Assembly: GCA_963747715.1 (NCBI GenBank)
Contig: CAVVGB010000001.1
Span: 1 to 64,000, forward strand
Direction: 5' to 3'
Source of the DNA: CAVVGB01 sp963747715
GTDB lineage: Bacteria > Actinomycetota > Thermoleophilia > Gaiellales > Gaiellaceae
DNA: 64,000 bases
Shown here: positions 28,575 through 37,630 of the stretch, one piece after another
Layout of the letters: each line of letters opens with the position of its first letter
Position numbering within the stretch: the stretch's first letter is position 1
Program-made: the position numbers and the translations under genes
The notes under the pieces: model-generated
What the model saw: the letters and a program-made list of their open reading frames with translations, nothing else
The model's database searches: none
What the model was told of the DNA's origin: nothing

Positions 28575-29722
28575 GCCCCCACCTTGGCCTGCGTGCGAAG
28601 ACCGAGCGTCTCGCGCGCGATAACGAGGCGCTGGATCTCGCTCGTCCCTTCGTAGATCTCCGTGATCTTCGCGTCGCGGTAGTAGCGCTCGACCGGGAAC
28701 TCCTTCGTGTAGCCGTAGCCGCCCAGGACCTGGATCGCCTCGCCCGTCTGACGGCGCGCGACCGAGGATGCGAAGAGCTTCGCCATCGCACCGGCCTCGG
28801 TGTGAGGCTGGCCCTGCTCACGGAGCCACGCGGCGCGGTAGACGAGCATGCGTGCGGCCTCGATCTCGGTCGCCATGTCCGCCAGCTTCCACTGGATCGC
28901 CTGGAAGTCGGCGATGCGCTTGCCGAACTGTTTGCGCTCGAGCGCGTAGGCGCGCGCCGCGTCGTAGGCGGCCTGGGCGATGCCGACAGCCTGGGCGGCG
29001 ATCCCGATCCGGCCGCCGTCGAGCGTCTTCATCGCGATCGCGAAGCCCTTGCCGTCCTCGCCGAGGAGACGATCTTCAGCGACCCGCACACCGTCCAGCA
29101 CGACGTCAGCGGTCGAGCTCGAGTTGAGCCCGAGCTTCTCCTCTTCCTTGCTGACCTCCATGCCCTCGGACGCGCCGTCGACGATGAAGCACGAGACGCC
29201 GGCGTCGGTGCGCGCGAACAGGATGAACGTGCCGGCGTGACGGGCGTTCGTGACCCACTGCTTGCGGCCGGTGATACGCCACCCGTCCCCGTCGCGCTCG
29301 GCGCGCGCCCGCAAGGAGGCGGCGTCGGAGCCGGACTCGGCTTCGGTCAGCGCGAAGGCGCCGAGCTGCTCCCCTCGCGCGAGTGGCGGAACGTGTGTCT
29401 CGCACTGCTCGGGCGTCCCGTTGACGACGATCGGGAGCGTCGCGGCGCTCGTGTGCACGGCGACCGTGACGCCGACGCCTGCGTCCGCCCGCGAAAGCTC
29501 CTCGAGCACAAGCACGTACGAGAGGAAGTCCGCGCCCGCCCCGCCAAGATCCTCGGAGACACAGACTCCCATGAGGCCGAGCTCTGCGAGCCGGTCGTAC
29601 AGCTCACGCGGAAAGCGGTGCTCGCGGTCCCACTCGGCGGCACGCGGCTCGATCTCGGACTCCGCGAACTCCCGGGTGAGCGCCTTGATCTCGCGCTGTT
29701 CCGCCGAGAGCTCGAACTCCAT
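28571..29722 (-). CDS. Acyl-CoA dehydrogenase
   Basis: An intact 383-residue short/branched-chain acyl-CoA dehydrogenase. FALTEAESGSDAASLRARAE and WVTNARHAGTFILFAR are FAD-binding blocks, LDGGRIGIAAQAVGIAQAAYD is the central signature and RYYRDAKITEIYEGTSEIQRLVIAR the C-terminal one with the catalytic Glu in YEGTSEIQ. ATG at 29722 begins MEFELSAEQREIKAL. It transfers electrons from acyl-CoA to ETF; butyryl- or 2-methylacyl-CoA is the likely substrate class. It overlaps the adenosyltransferase gene downstream. Confidence 0.94.
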   Translation of the reverse strand: MEFELSAEQREIKALTREFAESEIEPRAAEWDREHRFPRELYDRLAELGLMGVCVSEDLGGAGADFLSYVLVLEELSRADAGVGVTVAVHTSAATLPIVVNGTPEQCETHVPPLARGEQLGAFALTEAESGSDAASLRARAERDGDGWRITGRKQWVTNARHAGTFILFARTDAGVSCFIVDGASEGMEVSKEEEKLGLNSSSTADVVLDGVRVAEDRLLGEDGKGFAIAMKTLDGGRIGIAAQAVGIAQAAYDAARAYALERKQFGKRIADFQAIQWKLADMATEIEAARMLVYRAAWLREQGQPHTEAGAMAKLFASSVARRQTGEAIQVLGGYGYTKEFPVERYYRDAKITEIYEGTSEIQRLVIARETLGLRTQAKVGA

Positions 29723-29744
29723 CCCGGCGGCGAGTATAGGCGGC

Positions 29745-30809
29745 TCAGACCATGGCGAAGCGGCGCTGGACGGCGCGCAGCCGAGGCTCGCAGTCACGAA
29801 ACGCCTTGACCACGAAGGGATCGAACTGGCGCTTCGCCTGCCGCACGATCTCGGTGCCCGCCTGCTGCCAGTTGACCGCCGACCGGTACGGGCGGTCGCT
29901 CGTCATCGCGTCGAGCGCGTCGGCGACGGCGAACACGCGCGCGCCGAGCGGAATGTCGGTGCCGACGAGCTTGTCGGGATAGCCGTCGCCGTCCCACCGC
30001 TCGTGATGGTGACGAACGATCTCGAGGCCTTCGCCCTGCAGGAACGCGACGCCGCCCAGCATCTGCTCGCCGATCGTCGTGTGCGTCTTCATCAAGCGGC
30101 GCTCCTCGTCGTTCAGCGGGCCGCGCTTGTTGAGAATCGTGTCAGGGATCCCGATCTTGCCGACGTCGTGGAGCAGGAAGCCGTATTCGACGGTGGGGTC
30201 GTCCACGAGCCGCGGCGACACCTCGCGTGCGAGCTCGATGGCGTACCGCTGGACGCGCTGCGAGTGCGCGCGGGTCCCGGTGTCCTTCGACTCGAGCGCC
30301 GAGGCAAGGGCGAGCACGGTCTCCCGGTAGGCGTTCTGGAGCAAACGCCGCTGCACGCGTTCGATCTCGAGCAGGTGACGGAGGTCTCGCGCGTAGAGCT
30401 CGAGCTGCTCCGCCACCCCGTCCCCTTCTTCCGACCGGAACGGGACCGGCTGCAGCCCGCCCGCGAGGCGCTCCACGATCGCGAGGAGCTCGAGCGGGCT
30501 GAAGGGCTTACGGAGGAACGCATCGGCACCGGCCTCGCGCGCGGCCGCCGGCGACGAGCCGTTCCCGCTCAAGAGCACGACGCCGATCGCACGCGTGGCG
30601 GCGGCGCCTTTGACGGCGCGGCAGAAAGCGACCCCGTCCATGCCGGGCATCTGGACGTCGAGCACCATGACGTCGGGCGGGTGGATCTCGATCGCCGCGG
30701 CGGCCTTCGCTGCGCTCGAGGCCTCGTCGAGCTCGACGTCGACCGCCTCGAAGGTCGTGCGGAGCAACGCCCGAAGGCCCGCATCGTCGTCCACCAGCAA
30801 GATTCGCAT
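29745..30809 (-). CDS. Response regulator with HD-GYP phosphodiesterase domain
   Basis: A 354-residue two-domain regulator. The receiver (1-120) has LLVDDDAG, phospho-acceptor Asp51 in VLDVQMPGMDG, VVLLSGN with Ser in place of the usual Thr, and LRKPFSP. After a coiled linker comes the HD-GYP domain: HSQRVQRYAIELA, GFLLHDVGKIGIPDTILNK (HD pair), HTTIGEQML, HHHERWDGDGYPDKL (GYP) and DALDAMTSDRPYR. It should hydrolyse cyclic-di-GMP when phosphorylated. No GGDEF protein is visible nearby. ATG at 30809 was chosen because it starts MRILLVDDD. Confidence 0.94.
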   Translation of the reverse strand: MRILLVDDDAGLRALLRTTFEAVDVELDEASSAAKAAAAIEIHPPDVMVLDVQMPGMDGVAFCRAVKGAAATRAIGVVLLSGNGSSPAAAREAGADAFLRKPFSPLELLAIVERLAGGLQPVPFRSEEGDGVAEQLELYARDLRHLLEIERVQRRLLQNAYRETVLALASALESKDTGTRAHSQRVQRYAIELAREVSPRLVDDPTVEYGFLLHDVGKIGIPDTILNKRGPLNDEERRLMKTHTTIGEQMLGGVAFLQGEGLEIVRHHHERWDGDGYPDKLVGTDIPLGARVFAVADALDAMTSDRPYRSAVNWQQAGTEIVRQAKRQFDPFVVKAFRDCEPRLRAVQRRFAMV

Positions 30810-30934
30810 CCGGTTCTCTCCTCGACTCACCGTGTAAGTCGGTCCGAGGCAGCCATCTCTTGCGCTACCGGAGAGGAATCGGTCGGTAGGACCTAACTCT
30901 TTAGGTTTTCCCCGCTCCCCCGTTCGAGGGATGC

Positions 30935-31771
30935 TTAGCCGTAGTCGTAGAAGCCGCGCCCGCTCTTGCGCCCCAGGCGGCCGGCGGCGACGTGCTCACG
31001 GAGGATCCCCGCGGGTTCATAGCGCTCGTCCTTGAGGCCGTCGCGGAGAACCTCGAGGATCGCGACGCACGTGTCCAGGCCGATCAGGTCGGCAAGCGCG
31101 AGCGGCCCCATCGGATGGTTGAAGCCGAGCTTGGCGATGGTGTCGATCGCTTCGGGCTCCGCCACTCCCTGCTCGAGCGCCTGCGCCGCCTCGTTGATGT
31201 ACGGCATCAGGATGCGGTTCGAGACGAAGCCCGGGAAGTCGTTCGCCTCTGCCGGCGTCTTGCCGAGCTCGGCCGCGAGCTCGGTGACAGCCGAGACCGT
31301 CTCGTCCGAGGTCTCGCGCCCGCGCACGATCTCGACCAGCGCCATCACCGGCACAGGGTTGAAGAAGTGCATGCCGATCACGCGGTCCGGCCGGCCCGTG
31401 ACACCGGCGAGCGACGAGATGGGGATCGAAGACGTGTTCGAGGCGAGGATCGCCTCCACCGGGAAGAGCTCGTCCGCGCGGCGAAAGACGTCCTCCTTCA
31501 CCTTCGCATCCTCGACGACCGCCTCGACCATGAGATCAGCGGCGCGGAGGTCCTCGGCGGGCTGCACGCGGGAGAGAACGGCATCGACGTCGATCTCCGC
31601 CCCCTTGGCCGCCAGCTTTTCGAGGCTTTTCCTCATCGTCTCGAGCGCGCGCTCGCCCGCCCCGGGAACCGCGTCGTGGAGGAACACCTCCCGCCCCGAT
31701 GCGGCCATGACCTGCGCGATGCCGCCTCCCATCTGGCCGGCTCCGACGACGAGCACGCGTTCGAACTTCAT
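30935..31771 (-). CDS. 3-hydroxybutyryl-CoA dehydrogenase
   Basis: A 278-residue 3-hydroxyacyl-CoA dehydrogenase. VLVVGAGQMGGGIAQVMA is the NAD-binding loop, LVEAVVEDAKVKEDVF-like and LASNTSSIPIS the substrate region, IGMHFFNPVPVMALVEIV carries catalytic His135, and FVSNRILMPYINEAAQALE with GLGTC-type C-domain (LADLIGLDTCVAILEVL) completes the fold. It oxidises 3-hydroxybutyryl-CoA to acetoacetyl-CoA, or the reverse, and pairs naturally with the thiolase at 33,593 and the crotonases in the window. Confidence 0.95.
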   Translation of the reverse strand: MKFERVLVVGAGQMGGGIAQVMAASGREVFLHDAVPGAGERALETMRKSLEKLAAKGAEIDVDAVLSRVQPAEDLRAADLMVEAVVEDAKVKEDVFRRADELFPVEAILASNTSSIPISSLAGVTGRPDRVIGMHFFNPVPVMALVEIVRGRETSDETVSAVTELAAELGKTPAEANDFPGFVSNRILMPYINEAAQALEQGVAEPEAIDTIAKLGFNHPMGPLALADLIGLDTCVAILEVLRDGLKDERYEPAGILREHVAAGRLGRKSGRGFYDYG

Positions 31772-31824
31772 CGCGGCGGCACCCTAGCCGGAACGCGCCT
31801 CGGGCCAAAGGCGTAGTAGTGGGG

Positions 31825-33072
31825 ATGGTTCGCGCTTTCCTCGTCGCCCTCGTACTGGCACTCGGCACGAACGCCGAGCCGGCCTCGCCTCCCCAGGAGC
31901 CGGCGCCGACGCCCGTTCCGCGACACGTGCTCGCCGTGTTCTTTCCAGAGCTTGGCCCGGGCAGTGACCTCGCCCGGGTCGATCCGCTGACGTTGAAACC
32001 TTCGGCGCGTCCTCTGCGACTCGCGGGCGGCAGCGCCTGGATCACGACGCTCTCGCCGGATCGCACGAAGCTCGCCCTCTCCGGCGGTCTCGGAGTCGCG
32101 TCGGTCGAGCTCGTCGATGTGCGGCGCATGCGCTCGCTCGGCGTCGTCGACCTGAAGATGAACGGCGATCTCAGGTTTCTCTCCTGGGAGAAGCAGCTGT
32201 TCGCCGTCGTCGACGATTACGAGCGGCGCGCGGTCGTTGCCATCGATCCGCGCTCCCTGACCGTCCTCGAACGACATCCGCTCGACGGCACCGTCCTCCA
32301 AGTCGAACGCGGGGCCGCAGGGCAGGTCGTTCTCCTGCTCGGCCCGAAGCAAGGCATCGGACAGCTTCGCCTGGCAGTCGTCGGCGTCAAGGGCATGACC
32401 GTGACGCCCATCCCCCAGCTCACCGGCGGGAGCAGCGTGCAGCGCGACGGGGACGACGTCCACGCCCGCGAGGTGATCCCGGCGCTCGTCGTCGACCGCG
32501 CGGGCCGGCGGGCGTTCGTCTACGAGGAAGGCGCCGTCGTCGAGATCTCCCTCGCGGACCTGAGCGCGACCTTCCACGCACTGTCGAAGCCCGTGTCGAT
32601 CGTGCAGCGGTTTCGCAACTGGCTAGAGCCCGAGGCGCAGGCGAAGCTCGTCGAGGGCTCCTACCGGAGCGGCAAGTGGATCGGCGACGGGCGTTTCGCC
32701 GTCAGCGGCACGGACTTCGCGGAGGAGGGAAACACCCCGGCGGGGCTCATCATCGTGGACACCGAGAGCTGGACGCTGCGCAAAGTCGCGGACACAGCCT
32801 CGGAAGTGGCGGTCAACGACGACACGCTGCTCACGTTCGGCTACAGCACGGACGAGGGCATACGCGGCTACGACCTCGCGGGGAACGAGCGCTTTCACCT
32901 CCTGCGCGGCGAGAGCGCCTGGATTCAAGTGGCCGGCGGTCTCGCGTACGCACAGATCGGCGAGGGCGAACGCATCGCCGTGATCGACACCGCGACGGGA
33001 CGGGTGCTCACCAAGGCCAACGTCGACCAGCCCGTCACTCTGGTCGATGACCCTCCCACGCTTCCCGAGTAA
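31825..33072 (+). CDS. Secreted beta-propeller-like protein of unknown function
   Basis: A 415-residue protein with a signal peptide (MVRAFLVALVLALGTNA) followed by a Pro-rich linker. The mature part is a chain of short beta-strand repeats such as WITTLSPDRTKLALSGG, LRFLSWEKQLFAVVDD and RIAVIDTATGRVLTKA, which looks like a six- or seven-bladed propeller of WD40/YVTN type. I see no catalytic motif. An in-frame GTG at 31819 is an alternative start. It is divergent from the 3-hydroxybutyryl-CoA dehydrogenase and its last 38 bases overlap the convergent GNAT gene. Confidence 0.75.
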   Translation: MVRAFLVALVLALGTNAEPASPPQEPAPTPVPRHVLAVFFPELGPGSDLARVDPLTLKPSARPLRLAGGSAWITTLSPDRTKLALSGGLGVASVELVDVRRMRSLGVVDLKMNGDLRFLSWEKQLFAVVDDYERRAVVAIDPRSLTVLERHPLDGTVLQVERGAAGQVVLLLGPKQGIGQLRLAVVGVKGMTVTPIPQLTGGSSVQRDGDDVHAREVIPALVVDRAGRRAFVYEEGAVVEISLADLSATFHALSKPVSIVQRFRNWLEPEAQAKLVEGSYRSGKWIGDGRFAVSGTDFAEEGNTPAGLIIVDTESWTLRKVADTASEVAVNDDTLLTFGYSTDEGIRGYDLAGNERFHLLRGESAWIQVAGGLAYAQIGEGERIAVIDTATGRVLTKANVDQPVTLVDDPPTLPE

Positions 33073-33583
33073 CGGCGTACATCGCGTAGTCCTCGCGCCC
33101 GTCGGGCCCGGGCATGAACGCCTCGAGCGTCCCCTCGTGGATGAAGCCGAGAGCCTCGAGCACGCGGCGCATCGCGAGGTTGTCGACGGCCGTCGTCGCC
33201 TGCACGCGCCCTGCGGCGGCAGCCTCGAAGAGATGAGTCGTCACGAGCTCTGTCGCCTCGCGGCCGTAGCCCCTCCCGCGGTCCTCGTCCTCGAAGATCG
33301 TGATGCCGATCTCGAAGACGCCCGGCGGGAACGCGTTCTTCGGATTGCGCGCGCTGATGTCGCCGACGAGACGGCCCTCCGCCTCGATGCCGAGGTCCAG
33401 CCACCCGTCCACGAGCTCCCCCGAGTGCTCGATGCGCTTGCGCAGGCGCTCTTCGACCGCCTCGCCCGACTCCTCCACGAACGCGTACAGGCGCGCCTGC
33501 GCCTCCGCGATCGTCTCGAGCTCGTCCATCCGCAGCGAGCGCACGACCACTCGCGTGCCCTGCAGCGTCACCGAGCCGGCCAT
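33035..33583 (-). CDS. GNAT-family N-acetyltransferase (RimJ/RimL-like)
   Basis: A 182-residue acetyltransferase. GRLVGDISARNPKN, FEIGITIFEDEDRGRGYGREATELV (the acetyl-CoA loop with R-G-x-G-Y/G) and AVDNLAMRRVLEALGFIHEGT are the motifs of the RimJ/RimL-like branch that acetylates amino groups of proteins or small molecules. The target is unknown. The ATG at 33583 is clear; the 3' end overlaps the convergent secreted-protein gene by 38 bases. Confidence 0.88.
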   Translation of the reverse strand: MAGSVTLQGTRVVVRSLRMDELETIAEAQARLYAFVEESGEAVEERLRKRIEHSGELVDGWLDLGIEAEGRLVGDISARNPKNAFPPGVFEIGITIFEDEDRGRGYGREATELVTTHLFEAAAAGRVQATTAVDNLAMRRVLEALGFIHEGTLEAFMPGPDGREDYAMYAVTREAWEGHRPE

Positions 33584-33592
33584 GCCAGGGCC

Positions 33593-34744
33593 CTAGACCT
33601 CGATGAGGAGGGCGTCGCCCTGTCCGCCGCCCGAGCAGATGGCGGCGAGCCCGAGCCCGCCGCCGTTTCGGCGCAGCTCGTAGATCATCGTCGAGAGGAT
33701 GCGCGCCCCGGAGGCGCCGATCGGATGTCCGAGGGCGACGGCGCCGCCGTTCACGTTCACACGCTCGGGATCGGCGCCAAGCATCTTGGCCGAGTTCACG
33801 ACGACGGACGAGAACGCCTCGTTCAGCTCGACGCGCTCGACGTCGTCGATCTTCTTGCCTGCCTTCGCGAGCGCAGCCGCCCCCGCGTTGGCCGGCGTGC
33901 GCGCGAGGTAGGCGAACTCGTCTGCGACGTACGCCTGCGAGACGATCGTCGCGAGCACCTCGAGGCCGCGACTCTTGGCGAACTCGTCGCTCGTCACGAC
34001 GAGCGCGCCCGCGCCGTCGTTCACTCCCGGCGCATTGCCGGCCGTCGTCGTCCCTTCGGGATCGAAGACGGGCTTCAAGCGCGAGAGCTTCTCGTACGAC
34101 GTGTCCCGTCGCGGTCCCTCGTCGACCGCCACCTCGCCAACGGGCACGAGCTCGTCCTGAAAGAGACCGTTGTCGATCGCCTGCACGGCGCGCTCGTGCG
34201 AGCGGAGCGCCCACCGGTCCTGGTCTTCGCGGGAGATCCCGAGCTCGCGCGAGACAAAGGAGGCCTGCTCGACCATGTGGCGCTTGTCGAAGGTGGACGT
34301 GAGCCCGTCGTGGGTCATCATGTCGATGAGCACGCCGTCCCCGATGCGATAGCCGAAGCGCGCCTTCTTGAGGACGTACGGCGCGTTCGACATCGACTCC
34401 ATGCCGCCCGCCACGATCACGCTGTGGTCGCCGGAGCGGATCATGAGGTCGGCGATCTGGACGGCGCGGACGCTCGACGCGCACACCTTGTTGATCGTGT
34501 CCGCGGGCGTCTCGATCGGGAGGCCGGCCGCCACGGCCGCCTGGCGCGCGGGCGCCTGGCCGGCGCCGCCCTGCAGCACTTGGCCCATCACGACGTACTC
34601 GACCTCGTCGTCTGCGACGTCGACGCGGTCGAGCGCGCCGCGGATCGCGACACCGCCGAGCTCGGTCGCCGCCTTGTCTTTCAGCCCACCTCCGAGACGG
34701 CCGAAGGGCGTGCGAACAGCGGACACGATCACGCTCTTGGCCAT
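33593..34744 (-). CDS. Acetyl-CoA acetyltransferase (thiolase)
   Basis: A 383-residue thiolase II. The nucleophile is Cys88 in TINKVCASSVRAVQIA; the second active-site set is GGAVALGHPIGASGARIL (His) and CSGGGQGDALLIEV (Cys/His-type end). VELNEAFSSVV gives the NEAF motif. It condenses two acetyl-CoA or cleaves acetoacetyl-CoA, working with the 3-hydroxybutyryl-CoA dehydrogenase 2 kb away. The gene stops 10 bases before the start of the GNAT gene, so the two may be co-transcribed. Confidence 0.96.
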   Translation of the reverse strand: MAKSVIVSAVRTPFGRLGGGLKDKAATELGGVAIRGALDRVDVADDEVEYVVMGQVLQGGAGQAPARQAAVAAGLPIETPADTINKVCASSVRAVQIADLMIRSGDHSVIVAGGMESMSNAPYVLKKARFGYRIGDGVLIDMMTHDGLTSTFDKRHMVEQASFVSRELGISREDQDRWALRSHERAVQAIDNGLFQDELVPVGEVAVDEGPRRDTSYEKLSRLKPVFDPEGTTTAGNAPGVNDGAGALVVTSDEFAKSRGLEVLATIVSQAYVADEFAYLARTPANAGAAALAKAGKKIDDVERVELNEAFSSVVVNSAKMLGADPERVNVNGGAVALGHPIGASGARILSTMIYELRRNGGGLGLAAICSGGGQGDALLIEV

Positions 34745-34794
34745 GCATTCAGCCTAGCCGAACGATGTCGTAGCATCGCGCGCCAGAGGCCGCC

Positions 34795-35688
34795 CTGCCT
34801 GTCATCGAGATCAACGGATTGACGAAGCGGTTCGGAAAGACCGTGGCCGTCGACGACCTCAGCTTCGGCGTCGAGCACGGCCGCATCACCGGCTTTCTCG
34901 GACCGAACGGCGCCGGCAAGACGACGACGCTTCGCGTCCTGCTCGGGCTGGTCGAGCCGACGGCGGGAAGCGCGACGATCCTCGGCCGCCGTTACGGGTC
35001 GCTCGACGCGCCCGCCGCGCACGTGGGAGCGGTGCTCGAGGCGACGGGCTATCACCCCACGCGGTCCGGTCGGAACCATCTTCGTGTGCTCGCAACGGCC
35101 ATCGGCGTCCCGACTGCGCGCGTCGACGAGGTACTCGAGCTCGTCAAGCTCGAGCAGTGGGCGCGCCAAAAGGTGAAGACCTATTCGCTCGGCATGAGGC
35201 AGCGCCTCAGCCTCGCGTGTGCGCTGCTTGGCGATCCCGAAGTGCTCGTTCTCGACGAGCCGGCCAACGGCCTCGACCCTGAGGGCATCCGTTGGCTGCG
35301 CGACCTGCTGCGGTCACTGAGCGCGCAGGGGCGCACGATCCTCATCTCGAGCCACGTGCTCGCCGAGATTGCGCAGACGGTCGACGACGTCGCCATCGTC
35401 CAGAAAGGCCGCTTGATCGCGCATGCACCGCTCGAGGAGCTCACGGCGCGCGCGGCCGCCGCAGTGCGCGTGCGGACGCCGTCACCTGAGCGGCTGCGCG
35501 ATCTCCTCATGTCCGCCGGCCTTAGCGCGAGCATCGTGGCCCCGGACCGCCTCGCGGTCGAAGGAACACAGGAACGGGTCGGCGAGATCGCGGCCGAGAA
35601 CGGCATCGTCCTGCATGAGCTGCGTGCGGACGCCAGCCTCGAAGAGGTCTTCCTCGAGCTGACCGGCGGCGAGGAGACGAGGAGCTGA
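34795..35688 (+). CDS. ABC transporter ATP-binding protein
   Basis: An ABC ATPase of about 297 residues. Walker A is GPNGAGKTTTLR, the signature is YSLGMRQRLSLACAL, Walker B is LVLDEPANGLDPEG and the switch His is in ILISSHVLAEI. The C-terminal 90 residues are the small regulatory tail of DrrA/CcmA-type exporters. The first beta strand VIEINGLTKRFGKT starts before the TTG at 34819, so initiation must be further up; the only in-frame candidate is CTG at 34795 with AGAGG seven bases upstream. It drives the permease encoded next, probably a homodimeric drug or lipid exporter. Confidence 0.92.
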   Translation: MPVIEINGLTKRFGKTVAVDDLSFGVEHGRITGFLGPNGAGKTTTLRVLLGLVEPTAGSATILGRRYGSLDAPAAHVGAVLEATGYHPTRSGRNHLRVLATAIGVPTARVDEVLELVKLEQWARQKVKTYSLGMRQRLSLACALLGDPEVLVLDEPANGLDPEGIRWLRDLLRSLSAQGRTILISSHVLAEIAQTVDDVAIVQKGRLIAHAPLEELTARAAAAVRVRTPSPERLRDLLMSAGLSASIVAPDRLAVEGTQERVGEIAAENGIVLHELRADASLEEVFLELTGGEETRS

Positions 35689-36419
35689 CCCGCCTCGTTC
35701 GGTCCGAATGGCTGAAGATCAGAACGACGCGAACGGTCATCTGGTACCTGCTCGGGGTGATCGTGATCGTCGGCATCGGCGTCGCCGGGCAGATGGCGAG
35801 CGCGCCCCGCAGCGCGCTCGAGAGCGAGGAGGGTTTCGTCGACACGCTCGAGTCAGCGACCATCGCGGTCTTCTTCGCGCTTCTCTACGGCGTGGTCGGG
35901 ATCGCCGGCGAGTACCGTCACGGGACGATCACGCCGACGTTCCTCGCCACGCCGATCCGTGAACGTGTCCTCGGTGCCAAGCTGGTCGTCTACGCCGGCG
36001 CCGGCCTGCTGCTCGGCGCATTCGCTCTTCTGCTGGCGCTCGCCATGGCGCTTCCCTGGTTTGCGGCGAAGAACATTGACTATTCCCTCGCCGATCGCGA
36101 CGTGGCCCTCTTCGTCGTCGGCCTCTTGGCGGCCGCCACGCTCTGGGGTGCTCTCGGAGTCGCTTACGGATCAGTCGTTCCGAACCAGGTGGGTGCACTT
36201 GTGAGCGCCCTCATCTGGCTCCTGATCATCGAGAACATCCTGGCCGGCCTCGTCCCGGAGGTTGCGCGCTTCACGCCCGGAAAAGCGGCGCAGGCGCTTA
36301 TGCGGGTGGATGTCGAGGACCTCCTCACGATGTGGGCGGCCGCCGTTGTGACCGTCAGCTACATCGCGGCCTTCGCCGCGATCGGCGCGACCGTCACGAT
36401 GCGGCGCGACGTCACCTAG
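35685..36419 (+). CDS. ABC transporter permease (ABC-2 type)
   Basis: A membrane protein of about 244 residues with six hydrophobic helices. It starts LTRLVRSEWLKIRTTRTVIW, the amphipathic N-terminus typical of ABC-2 permeases, followed by GIAGEYRHGTITPTFLATPIRERVL, the cytoplasmic coupling segment. The only start that includes this N-terminus is CTG at 35685 overlapping the ATPase stop as CTGA; a later GTG at 35757 would remove the first helix. Together with the ATPase it makes a two-gene exporter. Confidence 0.88.
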   Translation: MTRLVRSEWLKIRTTRTVIWYLLGVIVIVGIGVAGQMASAPRSALESEEGFVDTLESATIAVFFALLYGVVGIAGEYRHGTITPTFLATPIRERVLGAKLVVYAGAGLLLGAFALLLALAMALPWFAAKNIDYSLADRDVALFVVGLLAAATLWGALGVAYGSVVPNQVGALVSALIWLLIIENILAGLVPEVARFTPGKAAQALMRVDVEDLLTMWAAAVVTVSYIAAFAAIGATVTMRRDVT

Positions 36420-37630
36420 CGGTTGGGCCGCGCCTCCCAGGCGTTGGCCATCGCGATCCGCTCGGCGATCGACGGGTGCGTGTCCATGAGGAAGTAGGAC
36501 CAGCCCGGCGGCGTCGGGTCGGCGAGCCCCTCGGTCGTGAAGTGCCGGAAGAGATCGCGAGCGCCGTCTGAATCGCGCGTCGTCTCGAGCCCAACCCAAT
36601 CCGCTTCGGCCTCGGCATGTCGTCCGATCACGTTCAGGAGGGGTAGGGCGAGGAGCTGGAGGACGACGACCACGAAGAGCGCGAGCGGGATCGCCCTCGC
36701 CTCGTACACGCCTCCGCGCCGCCGGGTGACGCGCGCGACGATGAAGACGCCTGGGACGGCCAGGAGCGCGTACCACGCCAGGAACTTCCAGATGTGGCTG
36801 CGCGAGTGGTGCGCGAACTCGTGGGCGAGCACGAAGCGGATCTCGTCGCGCTCGAACGGGCCGGTAAGGAGGGTGTCCCACAGGATCACACGCCGGCTCG
36901 GGCCGATCCCGGCCGCGCCGGCATTGGGCGCGCTCGTCACGTCGCTCACCGTCTCGACGCGGACAGGAATGTCTTCGACCCCCTGCGCTTCGGCCAACTC
37001 GCGCGCGTCGGCCGCGATCTGCGGGTCCTCGATCCGGTGCAGGTCGGGAACGAGGTAGGGAAACACGAACGCGAAGAGCAGAGCCAGGCCGATGAAGACC
37101 GGAGCTCCCAGCGCCCACCAGTACTCGCGGGTCACTGCAGCGAGCGCCATCACGATCAGGATCGCGAGTGAGATGAACAGGAAAGCGAACCCGAGCGCGA
37201 AGTAGGTCGTGGCCGCCCATTCGAGGTAACCGACCTCCGTGACATCGTGACGGCGGTCCCACCAGTGGCCCGCCAACCCGAACGGGACTTGCACGAGCCA
37301 GACGAGAGCAAGGCCGATCATGCCGAGCAACATCCCGGTGCCGATGCGCCCGGCCGCCGACTCGCGCGCGAACCGCGCCCCCCTCCACGCGAAGAGGCCG
37401 AGCACGGCGACGAGCACGACCTGCGACAGGAGAAAGTTGATGCGCAGGAAGAGGGCGTAGTCGTCCGCGCGGTCGAGCGCTTCGTCCGAGAAGTAGTCGT
37501 CCTCGTTGATGCTCGGCAGGTCGAGGTTGCCGGGGACTGCGCTTCGCCAGAGGTAGTAGGCGGCCACCGCCCAGAGGGCGGCGAGCGCGACCCCTATGCC
37601 GATGCGAAGGGCGTTAAAACGGCTCGGCAA
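36416..37630 (-). CDS. M48-family (Ste24-like) membrane metalloprotease
   Basis: A 404-residue zinc protease. An N-terminal segment and four further helices precede the catalytic domain; HEFAHHSRSHIWKF (His270, Glu271, His274) is the HExxH motif and EAEADWVGLE supplies the third zinc ligand. The C-terminal MDTHPSIAERIAMANAW is the usual M48 end. It probably degrades damaged membrane proteins, as HtpX does, or trims lipidated peptides. TTG at 37630 is the start, 17 bases inside the DUF4389 gene. Its 3' end overlaps the permease gene's end by 4 bases. Confidence 0.92.
   Translation of the reverse strand: MPSRFNALRIGIGVALAALWAVAAYYLWRSAVPGNLDLPSINEDDYFSDEALDRADDYALFLRINFLLSQVVLVAVLGLFAWRGARFARESAAGRIGTGMLLGMIGLALVWLVQVPFGLAGHWWDRRHDVTEVGYLEWAATTYFALGFAFLFISLAILIVMALAAVTREYWWALGAPVFIGLALLFAFVFPYLVPDLHRIEDPQIAADARELAEAQGVEDIPVRVETVSDVTSAPNAGAAGIGPSRRVILWDTLLTGPFERDEIRFVLAHEFAHHSRSHIWKFLAWYALLAVPGVFIVARVTRRRGGVYEARAIPLALFVVVVLQLLALPLLNVIGRHAEAEADWVGLETTRDSDGARDLFRHFTTEGLADPTPPGWSYFLMDTHPSIAERIAMANAWEARPNR

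Noticed and set aside
30891..30906. Short hairpin ACCTAA/TTAGGT followed by TTTT
   Set aside because: The stem is only 6 bp and the T-run lies on the strand that has no gene ending there.
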